Source: Micromonospora chokoriensis
GTDB lineage: Bacteria; Actinomycetota; Actinomycetes; Mycobacteriales; Micromonosporaceae
NCBI RefSeq assembly: GCF_000718555.1
Contig: NZ_JOAN01000018.1
Coordinates: 62,001-126,000 of the forward strand
Length of the DNA: 64,000 nucleotides
Direction: 5' to 3'
In this document: in pieces, positions 34,230 to 43,114 of the stretch
Layout of the letters: every line of letters begins with the position of its first letter
Numbering within the stretch: position 1 is the first letter of the stretch
Position numbers and translations under genes: made by a program
Notes under the pieces: generated by a model
Database searches by the model: none
Told to the model about the DNA's origin: nothing
The model's input: only the letters and a program-made list of their open reading frames with translations

Positions 34230-35192
34230 TTACCGGACGTATGGATCGTCCACGCCCAAAGCAGCGGAGTCATCGCTTGACGGACGAGTATCTGCCGCGG
34301 TCTCGGCGCTTCGCGCGACATCGTTGCCGGGAACCTGAAACGTTGTGCCCGCGTACGCGGGTGCCTCGTGTGCGAGGGCCTCCATGTTTTCGGGCGCGCG
34401 GGCGACGGCGAGGGCCGGGGAACCGTGCAGATCCCACAAGCCTGCCTCAACCCAGCAGAGCTGGCGGTACTTCTCCGGGGCCATGGCCTGCGAGCCGAAG
34501 TCCCAGCCGACTGCTGACACAGGCTTGCCAGCGAACTGCCGTCGGGCTCGCTCGCGGTAGGCGTCCCTGGTAACTGTCGCGGGATGCAGGAAAGACAGGT
34601 CGAACCCATTCTCGGCGAGCCCAAACGCGGCCAGGCCGAAAAGCATGGTGCACTCGATCCCGCTGCTGGCGCAATAGTCGGCGATGCGGGCTGCGCCGTG
34701 CAGGGCACCGGCGTATGACAGCACGTACAGTCGGCGGACTGGGTGGAACCGTCGGTACTCCCGTAGCGCTGCCACGATCGTGGCACCGGAGGCGACCGTG
34801 TCGCCGATCAGTAGCGTCGAACCACCAGCGTCGAACCGCGCGTAGGACACTTCGACGGTCGCGTCGTCGGAGGCGACGGCCACCCTGCTCGTGCAGACCA
34901 GATTCGCCGGCAGGTTCCGGCCCGCATCGAGGGCGACCGCCTCCGCGAGCTGGTATACCAGGCCCTTGCTCAGGATGATCAGCTCGGTGAGGTCGGCACC
35001 GTCGAGTTCGTCCCGGATGTGCCGGACGAACTCTCGGCTGCTAGCGAGGCAGGCCTGTCGGAACGGGAGGTCCGTCAGATTGCGGTCGAACAAGAGCGCT
35101 TCCAGGTGCCGGTTGTGCACCAGGTGGAGACCTGTCACTCCCGTTCTGCTGCCAATCGACTCTATGACGCTGGACCCTGTGTCCTCGATCAT
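34230..35192 (-). CDS. Phosphoribosyltransferase-like protein
   Basis: This 320-aa protein has the PRPP-binding loop of type I PRTases, STLLIGDTVASGATIVAAL (D131), preceded by a PPi-loop-like ILSKGLVYQLAEAV. The C-terminal third is divergent. It is the last gene of a four-gene coupled operon; its ATG overlaps the stop of the deoxyribosyltransferase-like gene as ATGA. In this setting a role in making or consuming a modified nucleotide during conflict is more likely than purine salvage (inference). No nucleobase specificity can be read. Confidence 0.78.
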   Translation of the reverse strand: MIEDTGSSVIESIGSRTGVTGLHLVHNRHLEALLFDRNLTDLPFRQACLASSREFVRHIRDELDGADLTELIILSKGLVYQLAEAVALDAGRNLPANLVCTSRVAVASDDATVEVSYARFDAGGSTLLIGDTVASGATIVAALREYRRFHPVRRLYVLSYAGALHGAARIADYCASSGIECTMLFGLAAFGLAENGFDLSFLHPATVTRDAYRERARRQFAGKPVSAVGWDFGSQAMAPEKYRQLCWVEAGLWDLHGSPALAVARAPENMEALAHEAPAYAGTTFQVPGNDVARSAETAADTRPSSDDSAALGVDDPYVR

Positions 35193-35794
35193 GCCGTCGT
35201 GCTGGGCACTCGCGACGCGCCGGCCCTGATCTTCTGAAGCGCAACGAGCATCGGTGTGTCGATGTTGAGCACGTTGTTCTCGTATTCGTTCAGTGCGGCG
35301 GACAACCAAGCGGGGCGAGGTTGAGACGCCTTGGGTCGGTGGGCCAGTGACACGAGGGCGCGGCCGGCGGCCGCGAAGTCGTCAACCACATGGGTGGCCA
35401 GTGCCGCCACGTGCGGGTGCACGTAGTCGGTCACCCGCACACCTCGGTATTCCAGCACGTCGCTGCGGTACTGCGAGTTGCGAGGAGCAACCACGACCAC
35501 GGGCGTCCCCAGCGTGACCGCCGCCGCCATCTCGACACCGATGCCGATTCCGCGGCGCACCCGCGCGTCGACGATGACCGCCGTCGCAATCATCACCTGG
35601 TACATGTCCCGGCCGAACTGGCCCAACGTGTTGCCCGCATCCGGTATCGGATCGTCTGGATTGAGAAAGACGACCTCGCATGAGGCCGCGCCGCCCGCGA
35701 CCTCCTTTCGTTCCACATCCGTCCAGCAAAGACGATGTTGGTCGCCCCCACCTTTGATGATCGATCCCGAACAGTAAACGGATACCAGCATCAT
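35189..35794 (-). CDS. Nucleoside 2-deoxyribosyltransferase-like enzyme
   Basis: This 201-aa NDT-fold protein has an N-terminal strand VSVYCSGSIIKGGG and the signature VDARVRRGIGIGVEMAAAV with the probable nucleophile Glu88, followed by LGTPVVVVAP. Such enzymes move or hydrolyse the N-glycosidic bond of nucleosides and are recurrent effectors in bacterial conflict systems. Both ends overlap its neighbours as ATGA (start at 35794, stop at 35189). The RBS GAAGGG sits inside the upstream gene. Confidence 0.8.
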   Translation of the reverse strand: MMLVSVYCSGSIIKGGGDQHRLCWTDVERKEVAGGAASCEVVFLNPDDPIPDAGNTLGQFGRDMYQVMIATAVIVDARVRRGIGIGVEMAAAVTLGTPVVVVAPRNSQYRSDVLEYRGVRVTDYVHPHVAALATHVVDDFAAAGRALVSLAHRPKASQPRPAWLSAALNEYENNVLNIDTPMLVALQKIRAGASRVPSTTA

Positions 35795-36963
35795 CGTGCC
35801 CTTCGATCGGAGTCTGTCGGGTTCAACGTGACATCGAGCTTGTTGGCGACGACGGCCACCACGGTCAGAGCCTGCTGGATGGTTTCTGCATCCTGGCACC
35901 TGACGCGCTTCCGCCCCCGGATCACCGCCTCGCGGAGCCGGGCGCGGAGCACCGGATGCTGCGTGGCGATGGCCACGGTGCCGAACTCGGGAGTCGAGCG
36001 CAGGGTGAGCAGCTCGGGCCAGCGGGCGGTGCGGTGGACGAAATCGTGGATACCCAGCCATCGCAGGCCGAGGTCGAACGAGCGGGCGGACAGCACGCGG
36101 TCGGCGAGGTATGCCCGCATCTGGCGGATGCCACAGGAGAAGTCGCCGAAGTCGAAGTCGGCGACGATGGCGGCGTCGAGGTCACGGAGGTAGCTGGCGA
36201 GATATTCGCGGGACAGGAACATCTCGATCCTGGCCCGTTCCTCGGCTCCCAGAGTCACTGGCACCGTGGCGCGGACGAACCGGCCGATGAACGCCTGCCC
36301 GTCGAGCCGTTCGGGCACCTCATGCAGGCGCGTCTCGACGTCGCCGGCTCCCGTGGGCCAGCGACGGGCGATGCTCACGAGCGTCGTGGCCAACTCGCCG
36401 TCCGGCTGTAGCGCGGTGCCCCAGCTCTGGCCGATATCGGCGGCGGTGTTCTGCGCGTAGCGGGGCCGCCAGACAAGGCCGTCGGTGAGGCTGCGGTGCG
36501 GGGTCAGCTCGTAGGGATTGCGGCTGTCGCCGCGGTATTCGGCGGCTTTGTGCTCCACGTAGGAGTCGAGGTGGGCAATGTGTGAGGAATAGTGGATCAC
36601 GCCGCGAACCACGAGTGACCTGATCCGGGTGAGGAAGACCGACAGGCTGGGCACCTCGAACAGGTACGACGCGGGAAGGATCAGCTCCTCGTCGGTGGCG
36701 AGCACGGCCAACCGCGTCGCATGCAGCGCCTGAGCCAGATCTGTCTCGGTGAAGGGGGCCGTCGGTGAGCGGCCGTAACAGGACCGGATCTCCGGATTCA
36801 GGTACTGCACGAAGATTGGCCGTGCCCGATCGTAGGTCAGCGGCGTCGCGAAGCGTTCCTCTGAATAGAGGCTGAGCTGCTGCCCCGCCACGTGCAGGTG
36901 CAGGTCGCGGCCTGCGACATAGCCGTCGCGCCGTGCGCTGACGTCCTGCTGGGGGACGGTCAC
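35791..36963 (-). CDS. Unrecognised protein with N-terminal AGRD interaction motif
   Basis: This 390-aa protein matches no family I know. Residues 5-23 read QQDVSARRDGYVAGRDLHL, closely matching residues 117-135 of the preceding 143-aa protein. Such short N-terminal repeats resemble RHIM-like or bacterial amyloid signalling motifs that recruit partners by homotypic contact. The remainder is mixed alpha/beta with no visible catalytic signature; it is relatively Arg-rich, and its C-terminal region contains RLREAVIRGRKRVRCQDAET. It starts 3 bp after the upstream stop and is coupled to the NDT-like gene. Confidence 0.7.
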   Translation of the reverse strand: MTVPQQDVSARRDGYVAGRDLHLHVAGQQLSLYSEERFATPLTYDRARPIFVQYLNPEIRSCYGRSPTAPFTETDLAQALHATRLAVLATDEELILPASYLFEVPSLSVFLTRIRSLVVRGVIHYSSHIAHLDSYVEHKAAEYRGDSRNPYELTPHRSLTDGLVWRPRYAQNTAADIGQSWGTALQPDGELATTLVSIARRWPTGAGDVETRLHEVPERLDGQAFIGRFVRATVPVTLGAEERARIEMFLSREYLASYLRDLDAAIVADFDFGDFSCGIRQMRAYLADRVLSARSFDLGLRWLGIHDFVHRTARWPELLTLRSTPEFGTVAIATQHPVLRARLREAVIRGRKRVRCQDAETIQQALTVVAVVANKLDVTLNPTDSDRRAR

Positions 36964-36966
36964 GAG

Positions 36967-37398
36967 TCACTCATGTGCTCGTTCGGGGCGTCCCACGGTG
37001 AGATCACGGCCCGCGGTGTAGGAATCCCGTCCGGCGGTCACGTTCTGCTGAATTGTTGTCGATTGATCGACGCCTTCACCGGAAGCCCGCGCCATAGTGA
37101 TCAGGTCACGTATCGAGACGGCGATTCCGGGGTCCTCCTCAAGCCGGGCCTGCAAGCGGCCTTCCCACCTAGCCACCTCCAATGCGGACGTCTCATCCCT
37201 GCGCTCTGGCGAGGCGGCCAACACCCGGTCGCGCGCATCCTCCAGGACCCCGTCCAGGTTGGCCACGGACCCAGCTTCGTCGCGACCGAGAATGCGTGCC
37301 GCGTGGTCCTTCACGTTGAGCCACACGTCCGAGGCCATGGCCTGGATCAAGGCCGCGCTCGCTGCGGCGGCCAGGCCTGCTGCCGACAGGTCGTCCAT
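36967..37398 (-). CDS. Small adaptor-like protein with C-terminal AGRD interaction motif
   Basis: This 143-aa protein is largely helical from residues 1 to 105 (AAAASAALIQAM, then DVWLNVKDHAARILGRDE). It ends in the motif QQNVTAGRDSYTAGRDLTV (117-135). The motif pairs with the N-terminus of the next gene product, suggesting a sensor-to-effector handover. It is first in the operon. The ATG follows GATGCGGTGATCC, a weak ribosome site. It may be an effector-associated-domain-type adaptor; no enzyme motif is seen. Confidence 0.68.
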   Translation of the reverse strand: MDDLSAAGLAAAASAALIQAMASDVWLNVKDHAARILGRDEAGSVANLDGVLEDARDRVLAASPERRDETSALEVARWEGRLQARLEEDPGIAVSIRDLITMARASGEGVDQSTTIQQNVTAGRDSYTAGRDLTVGRPERAHE

Positions 37399-37469
37399 GG
37401 ATCACCGCATCTGTTGTAATGGCGCGCATTGGGGGAGCGGGCATCGCCCAGTATGCCAACGCCCTCATG

Positions 37470-37607
37470 CCTGTCAAGGACAGGCTCGGCCGTGACGTAT
37501 TGATGCGGCACCGAGAATCGTCGTCCCAACAGAAAGCGGTTTATCCGGGCGTCCAATTCGTCGCGAGCCCGCAGCAATGCCGCCAACCGGTGCAACTTCC
37601 CGGTCAC
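37470..37607 (-). pseudogene. Possible gene fragment upstream of the AGRD operon
   Basis: A short minus-strand reading frame begins MTGKLHRLAALLRARDELDARI and continues with INRFLLGRRF, which resembles the opening of a family reading LRARDELDARIAxLxGR. It then loses similarity and runs antisense into the 143-aa gene region. It could be a truncated remnant or chance. Confidence 0.25.
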
Positions 37608-37667
37608 AAGGTTGATTCTTCGCGGCGTGCACTGGGTTGATCAGTGAGGCATCGCTAACTTCTCGTC

Positions 37668-38546
37668 ATGACGACCTCCGATCGGCAGCGCGTCGCGGCG
37701 TTCTGGGATGCTTACGTCGAGTCCTGGCTCGGCGGAGAAGATCAAATGCCGGGAGAGCTTGAGTCCTGGTTCGCCTCCTATGTCGGGGCAGGCCCCGGCG
37801 AAGTGACGCGCGAGGGCTTTCCAGAGCCTTACCACGGTGACCTCCTCGGTCTGGAGCACACGCCACGGATGGTGGTGCTCGGCCTGAACCCCGGCGAGTT
37901 CCGTCCTCGCTTCCAGGCGCGCGATGGCATCTTCGCCAAGGAGATCGAGGAGCACGGCTCGTACAGCAGGTGGGCTACGACCTGCCCATACAACCGGCCG
38001 CCGTGGACACTGCCGCAGGAGATGGGCAGGAACAGGTACTACCAGGCCCGGCTTTCGTTCACCCGTCGGTGGCTCCAGGACCCGAGCGCGGACCATCGTG
38101 ATCTGTTGATCTTCGAGTGCTACCCGTGGCACTCGAAGTCCATCACGGCTCCACTGCGGCCGCCGTCCGAGGTCATTGATGAGTACGTCTGGCCGCCGAT
38201 CGCAGAGCTGCCCGTGCGGGACGTGTTCGCCTTCGGTCGCCCATGGGACGGCATCGCACAGGCGCTCGGCCTGCGGCAGACGCGCAAGTTGGGGTTCGGT
38301 GGCACGGACTACGGGTCGAAGGTGTCCGGTCGGACGGTGCGAACGTACGGGCTTCCATCAGGACAGCGGTTGGTGGTGGAGTGGCATCCAGGCTCAGCCG
38401 GACCGCCGAGCGCCAAGGAGACGGCCCTACTCCGGGAAGCGCTCATCGACGCTGGGAGTGACGGCACCTGGATCACACCCAGTCCCAGGGCGGAAGCCTC
38501 CGTCGACCAGGCCCCTGCTTCGACGCCCCTCGGACCGTCATCATGA
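37668..38546 (+). CDS. Uracil-DNA glycosylase superfamily-like protein, first of a pair
   Basis: This 292-aa protein has the UDG-fold signature VVLGLNPGEF (about 69-78) and a C-terminal EWHPGSAG loop, equivalent to the HPS motif that inserts into DNA. The segment DLLIFECYPWHS lies between them. It differs from housekeeping Ung (GQDPYH). Divergent UDG-fold enzymes such as Brig1 defend bacteria by excising modified phage bases. Its stop overlaps the start of the second UDG-like gene (ATGA), so the two are coupled. Confidence 0.75.
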   Translation: MTTSDRQRVAAFWDAYVESWLGGEDQMPGELESWFASYVGAGPGEVTREGFPEPYHGDLLGLEHTPRMVVLGLNPGEFRPRFQARDGIFAKEIEEHGSYSRWATTCPYNRPPWTLPQEMGRNRYYQARLSFTRRWLQDPSADHRDLLIFECYPWHSKSITAPLRPPSEVIDEYVWPPIAELPVRDVFAFGRPWDGIAQALGLRQTRKLGFGGTDYGSKVSGRTVRTYGLPSGQRLVVEWHPGSAGPPSAKETALLREALIDAGSDGTWITPSPRAEASVDQAPASTPLGPSS

Positions 38547-39457
38547 CCCGTGCCAGCGACGCCGTCCTCACAGTCGGCCGAATCGAGCAGCTCGATCAGT
38601 ACATGGGTCAGTACGTCCTGGCTCCGTCTGGAACGTGTGTCTGCCGCAGGCTGGAGAGCTGCCGTGGAAGCGCCCTGGGTGGACGCCGATCGGTGTCCCG
38701 ACCGGAGGCGGCCTTTGCCGCAGGGCAACTCTCGCACGTCGGTCATCACTACGACCTGGTCCTCGACGGGGTGCCGGCGCGGACCTTGGTTATCGCCATG
38801 GAGACCGGGAGAGCCCGAGGAGGTGTCACGCTCAAACAGCGTTATGCCGAGGTGATGCAGTCCGCTGGCCTGGCGTTCACCGCCCGCAACCCGCACATGC
38901 GTGGAGTCACGAGCGCGCTGCGGCTCGCCGCTGGGCGCGAACCAGGGCCGGACAGGGCCGGTGAGCTGCTCAACTTGGACAACGTCTCGTCGCCGGTGCA
39001 CCTTTTCGACGCCTATGCCATGGCCAATATGCGGCTCTGCTCGGCGATGGTCAGCGGCACGACCAAGTCGCTCGGTAACCCGACCATGAGCCGGAACTGC
39101 GCCCCCCACATGTCGGCGACGATCGAGATCCTTCAACCGACCCTCTGCATTGTTCAGGGAGTCGAGGTCTACAAGTCGCTCACCACGATGATGAGTGACC
39201 GTCGTCAGATCACCCCACACCTCGTCCGGGCGAGGATTGCCGGCGTCGAAACCCTAGTCGCCGCCTTCAACCACCCGTCTGCCATGCGGTTGACCGACCA
39301 CTGGGGCCGCCTGACCAAAGTGCCGTACCTATTCGAGACCGTCGCCCCGACGTTGAGGGCCGCGCAACAACTGATGACTCCCATGGATGTGCACGACAGC
39401 AAGCCGGTCGGACCGCAACGGCGCCCGCAGGATGTGAATCTCTACCCGCCGAGGTAG
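38543..39457 (+). CDS. Uracil-DNA glycosylase superfamily-like protein, second of a pair
   Basis: This 304-aa protein is a more divergent member. VIAMETGRARGG takes the place of the LNPG-type motif, CAPHMSATIEILQPTLCIVQG matches the central strand/helix of family 4/5-like UDGs, and FNHPSAM is the HPS-like loop. The N-terminal CVCRRLESCRG cysteines could bind metal. It is coupled to the first UDG-like gene. The pair may act as a heterodimer or recognise two modified bases (inference). The 3' end overlaps the convergent Shedu gene by 16 bp. Confidence 0.65.
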   Translation: MTRASDAVLTVGRIEQLDQYMGQYVLAPSGTCVCRRLESCRGSALGGRRSVSRPEAAFAAGQLSHVGHHYDLVLDGVPARTLVIAMETGRARGGVTLKQRYAEVMQSAGLAFTARNPHMRGVTSALRLAAGREPGPDRAGELLNLDNVSSPVHLFDAYAMANMRLCSAMVSGTTKSLGNPTMSRNCAPHMSATIEILQPTLCIVQGVEVYKSLTTMMSDRRQITPHLVRARIAGVETLVAAFNHPSAMRLTDHWGRLTKVPYLFETVAPTLRAAQQLMTPMDVHDSKPVGPQRRPQDVNLYPPR

Positions 39458-40671
39458 CTGTGCCTCGCATCGTCGCTGTTGTTCACCCGCCGCGCCGCGT
39501 CGGCTTGAGCAAGCCCGAGGGCGTTGCTTGCCCCGTCGAGCAGCTGCTTGTAGGTGATGACCTCGATCCGGGCAAGGTGGCTGCTGTAGGTCCGTAATAC
39601 CTCGTTCACCTCCGCCTCGTCGAGGTCAGGCTGGAAGCGTGGATGGCCGATCACCACCGTCGCACCCGCCCGGCGCACATCCACGCCGTGCCGGTCGAGG
39701 ATGCGCGAGCGGTCTTCGTCGAGGGCAAGCAGGTAGTTCATCACCTGCCCCACTGCACGGTGCACCTCAGCGTTAGGGATCAGGCCATTGCGCTGATGGG
39801 TCATGATGCGCACGTTGGCACGCTTCAGCTCCACGACGTGGAGCGAACCGTCGGGGCGGAGCAGGGGGATGTCCAGCTCGCTCCCCACGACGAGCCGGCG
39901 ACGGCCGAGGTCCGGAAGGTAGGACCCACCAAAAATCCAGAGGTTCCTTTGGATTTCGTGTTGAAGGTCGGCCTCGCTGCTGTGCGGATTGTGAACCGCA
40001 GCAGTCAGTCGTTGCAGGGCGTCCGATCGGATCCTGAGCTGGGCGAGATGAGCCAGCTCTTCCATGCTCATCACTTCAGCCATCGTGAGTCGGCCAGCGT
40101 CTGCACCAGCTCCCACCGGCCGCTCTTCGAGAGTCAGGCGGTTCGTCAAGACCTCGTGTAGCCAAGCGGATGACTCCCGTTGGCCGCGAAGCACATAGTG
40201 CCCAGGCTGCTCCTCGTCATCAGAGATCGCGGACGCGGACTCGAACACACCAACGAGATGACTCTGGAGATCGGCGGCCGTAGCCGACGGGTTGTTGGTG
40301 AGGAAGGTACGCGCAGACGACAGAACGACATCGCCGAAGGCTTCCATGGTTCGACGTATGAGTGTGAGCAGGTTGAGTCGAGATCCAGGGAAGAGTTGAT
40401 ACTTGATCTCAACGTCAGGGCGAAGCATCGTGTTCATCGCGTACGCCAGCGCATCCTCGATGCGCTCACTCGCGAGTCGGTCCTCCTCTTCCCGCGCGGC
40501 ACCCTCCGCGTAGCGGAGTAGGGAGAGCAACTCCCTACCACCTCGGTAAGGGCTCTGGCCGCCCATGTGCCTCAGCGCGTCCTCAAGGAAGCCGCGGACA
40601 TGCTCCGAGACGCCGAGCTTCACGATCTTCTCGATCAGGAGCCGAAGGGTGTAGTCAGACCGCGTTCGCAT
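39442..40671 (-). CDS. sduA: Shedu defence nuclease (SduA/DUF4263)
   Basis: This 409-aa single-gene anti-phage protein has an N-terminal helical region (1-220) and a C-terminal Shedu PD-(D/E)xK domain: ADLQHEIQRNLWIFGG, then GSELDIPLLRPD with the metal Asp, then HVVELKRANV with E-x-K, then AVGQVMNYLLAL and VITYKQLLDGA. Shedu proteins nick or cut DNA during infection, gated by their variable N-terminal domains. The ATG follows GAGGGGCA. The family call is confident; the trigger is unknown. Confidence 0.88.
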   Translation of the reverse strand: MRTRSDYTLRLLIEKIVKLGVSEHVRGFLEDALRHMGGQSPYRGGRELLSLLRYAEGAAREEEDRLASERIEDALAYAMNTMLRPDVEIKYQLFPGSRLNLLTLIRRTMEAFGDVVLSSARTFLTNNPSATAADLQSHLVGVFESASAISDDEEQPGHYVLRGQRESSAWLHEVLTNRLTLEERPVGAGADAGRLTMAEVMSMEELAHLAQLRIRSDALQRLTAAVHNPHSSEADLQHEIQRNLWIFGGSYLPDLGRRRLVVGSELDIPLLRPDGSLHVVELKRANVRIMTHQRNGLIPNAEVHRAVGQVMNYLLALDEDRSRILDRHGVDVRRAGATVVIGHPRFQPDLDEAEVNEVLRTYSSHLARIEVITYKQLLDGASNALGLAQADAARRVNNSDDARHSYLGG

Positions 40672-41203
40672 TGCCCCTCACGCCTCACGCTTGTCGGGAA
40701 TCAGGAACCGATCGTGCAGCGTCCCACCGACGCTTCGTCTCGTGCTACTGCTATCTGTGCCAGGGACAGCCCTCAGCGCGATCGGAGGCGTCAGGAATCT
40801 CCGCCGCCCGCTTCGATCGTCCGGGCGCACGGATGGGCAGCGGTAAGCCACTCAGACTCTGCTGGAGACCCGGCGGAGGCCGGCGAGTTGGACGACGACC
40901 TCGCGTTTGGCAGCGCCCGTTTGATCCGGTCGTTCTCCTGGCTGAGCAGCCGTACCGGCTCGTTGAGCATGGCCAGATCGTCGGCCATCCGGACCTGCAG
41001 ATCGTCTCGACCGCGTCCATCAGAAATCCGACAGCATCAATAGGTGCAGGCGAGACGCGCACCAGTCTGGCAGCCAGGCAATCTCGCTGGAGCGGCAAAT
41101 GCCTGATCTTCAGCGACAGGCCCTGATTGGCAGCGCCCAGTCAGGCACTTAGGGTTATCGGTGCTTCACCCCAGGCGACGGCGAGCCGATTGGCGGACTG
41201 CGG
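40672..41203. other. Gene-poor stretch containing an internally deleted copy of the DivIVA-like module
   Basis: No intact gene is supported here. On the minus strand, 40875-40911 matches 44158-44194 with one mismatch over 37 bp. Immediately adjacent, 40912-40992 matches 44441-44521 closely over 81 bp. The 246 bp between those blocks in the 44-kb copy is missing here, which fuses the two genes out of frame. The frame still reads ADDLAMLNEPVRLLSQEND. It is a decayed duplicate. Confidence 0.75.
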
Positions 41204-42094
41204 ATGGCTGTGAGCACGCATCGGGCGAATTGCGCGAATGCTCAAAATCCGGGCTGCAAGTGCTCCGGCTGTGGTGGCTCGCTGCATGGCTGGGATGGCT
41301 GGGCGACGCTCGCCGTCGAGCGCCCGGCCGTACGCGACGAGCGGCGACGCGCGTTCAACGGCGACATCCAGAAGGGCCGCGTCGGGGAACTGAGGTCCAA
41401 CGCCAAAAACCGACAGCTCTCCCTCGATCTTGCCCGGCTGGGCATCGCTGAGCACCTGTGGGCCACGGATCCGCGTCCCAGGACCGAGGGCAGGCTTGAA
41501 CGTGACTTCGAGGTCGGCGACCGGACGGCGGTGGAGTTCGACAACGGGCGGATGAACCTCCTCGCCGATGCGATCATGGTGGACCCCTGGGGCGAGATAT
41601 CGCGCGACATCGACAACCTCGTTCAGAACGAGCCAACCGCTCGGGAGATCAAGAAGGGTCTCGCCAGTCACGGCTGGTGCAGCCTCCTGGTGGCGCTGAT
41701 CCAGTTGATCGAAAGGATCAACAAGGTCATCGGCCTTTTCACCGATGCGGCCAAGCAGGCCGTCAAGAACGCGTTGTCGAATCACTTCACGTCCCGCATC
41801 TCCGAGTTGGTGAAGGACGCTGTCGTCGACATCGTCGTCGACAAGGTGTGGGCGGCACTGACGCGGCTGCTCGAAGCTCACTTCCCTCTCCTAGGCGCTG
41901 ACACCGTGCGCGTCCTGCGGATGCTTGCCGTGTTCGCCTGCCCGTCGGTCGAACGGCACCGGGATGTCTACCAGCACGCCGTCGTGCCGCTCATGGGTGA
42001 TGCCCAAGGGTTCGTCGCGGAGGACGTCAAAGCGCAGGTGATCACTCTCTTCACGGCGTGGTGGCAGCGCAAGGGCCACGAACCTGCCCTGTGA
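41204..42094 (+). CDS. Unrecognised protein with N-terminal Cys/His cluster
   Basis: This 296-aa protein has an N-terminal motif with H6, C10, C18, C20, C23 and H28 (ANCANAQNPGCKCSGCGGSL), likely a small metal-binding knuckle. A polar middle part is followed by an amphipathic helical region (about 155-230: LIQLIERINKVIGLF, VVDIVVDKVWAALTRLL), possibly membrane-active or oligomeric. No RBS stands out before the ATG. Function is unknown; it sits between Shedu and the paired nucleases. Confidence 0.6.
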   Translation: MAVSTHRANCANAQNPGCKCSGCGGSLHGWDGWATLAVERPAVRDERRRAFNGDIQKGRVGELRSNAKNRQLSLDLARLGIAEHLWATDPRPRTEGRLERDFEVGDRTAVEFDNGRMNLLADAIMVDPWGEISRDIDNLVQNEPTAREIKKGLASHGWCSLLVALIQLIERINKVIGLFTDAAKQAVKNALSNHFTSRISELVKDAVVDIVVDKVWAALTRLLEAHFPLLGADTVRVLRMLAVFACPSVERHRDVYQHAVVPLMGDAQGFVAEDVKAQVITLFTAWWQRKGHEPAL

Positions 42095-42228
42095 CGCCGT
42101 CCGGCGCCATCAGGGTGAGCAGTCGGGGCCGCATGAATCAGTGAGCCGCCGGAAGACAGGAGCGAATTGGCCCTGTCGGGCGAGAGAAGTCAGTCAAGAC
42201 CCTTGATGCCAACTGTGGGACTCCGTAC

Positions 42229-42255
42229 GGTGAGTTTCCACTCACCTCAAGGTGA
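42229..42255. repeat. Overlapping short hairpins before the nuclease pair
   Basis: In the 336-bp gap before the nuclease pair, GGTGAG (42229-42234) can pair with CTCACC (42241-42246), and TCACC (42242-42246) can instead pair with GGTGA (42251-42255). The two structures are mutually exclusive. Nothing else recognisable lies in 42095-42430. Confidence 0.4.
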
Positions 42256-42430
42256 ACGTGAGTATCGACCCAGCGTAAATCGACAGGGGTTTCCCCGTGT
42301 CCTCTCGGTCGCCACGGATGGCCTGCAGGCGAGGGGAATGTGTCGATGGATGAAGCGCGGATCCCGGCGGGGGCGCCTGCGTCGTGCAGCGTAGGCGCAC
42401 GGTGCCGGATGGATATGTGGAAGGACGAGA

Positions 42431-43114
42431 GTGGATCAGCAGGCAGAAGTGCGGATCGCAGGTTCGCTCCCGCTCGCCGTGGTGATGGACGCGTTGCGGG
42501 CCGCGCGGACCGTCTTCCATTCGGAGGCGGACTTCCAGCACGCCTTCGCCTGGGCTGTTCACTGCCTGGACAACGAGGTCCAGGTGAGGTTGGAAGTGCG
42601 GCAGGAGGAGAAGGCGTACCTGGACCTGCTCTGCTTCGGTCCGAAAGGCCGGACGGCGATCGAGTTCAAGTACTTCACCGCGCGCTGGGACGGCGTCGAC
42701 CCTCGCACCGGCGAACAGTTCCGGCTGCGCCACCACGGCGCCCCAGACCTCGCCCGGCTCGGCTTCGTGGTCGACATCGCCAGGCTGGAACGGTTCTGCC
42801 AATCCGGCCCCGCCGCGATGAACGGTCTGGCCGTCCTGCTCACCAACGACCGCGGGATGTGGAGCCCACCGACCGGATACCGGTTGACCCGGGACGGAGA
42901 GTTCCGCCTGCACGAGGGACGCAGGCTTCGCGGCATGCTTCGCTGGGGGACCGAGGGCAGCTACTTCTTGGCGAATCAGAGGGACCTGCTCGGTGACTAT
43001 CCACTGACGTGGCGAGACTTCGCCCGCCTGAACGGCGGCAATGGCGAGTTTCGCTGGCTGGCAGTGCAGGTCGACCAGGCGAAGCCCACGCCGGCGGACG
43101 TGGTGGGTGCCTGA
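42431..43114 (+). CDS. PD-(D/E)xK nuclease-like protein, first of a pair
   Basis: This 227-aa protein has a restriction-endonuclease-like core: SEADFQHAFAWAVHCL with an early acid, AYLDLLCFG with D65, and AIEFKYF with E78-x-K80. The rest is beta-rich and short for a restriction enzyme. The GTG start follows GGACGAG. Its stop TGA overlaps the next ATG by one base, so the two genes are tightly coupled. No methyltransferase is beside them. A defence nuclease is inferred. Confidence 0.7.
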   Translation: MDQQAEVRIAGSLPLAVVMDALRAARTVFHSEADFQHAFAWAVHCLDNEVQVRLEVRQEEKAYLDLLCFGPKGRTAIEFKYFTARWDGVDPRTGEQFRLRHHGAPDLARLGFVVDIARLERFCQSGPAAMNGLAVLLTNDRGMWSPPTGYRLTRDGEFRLHEGRRLRGMLRWGTEGSYFLANQRDLLGDYPLTWRDFARLNGGNGEFRWLAVQVDQAKPTPADVVGA

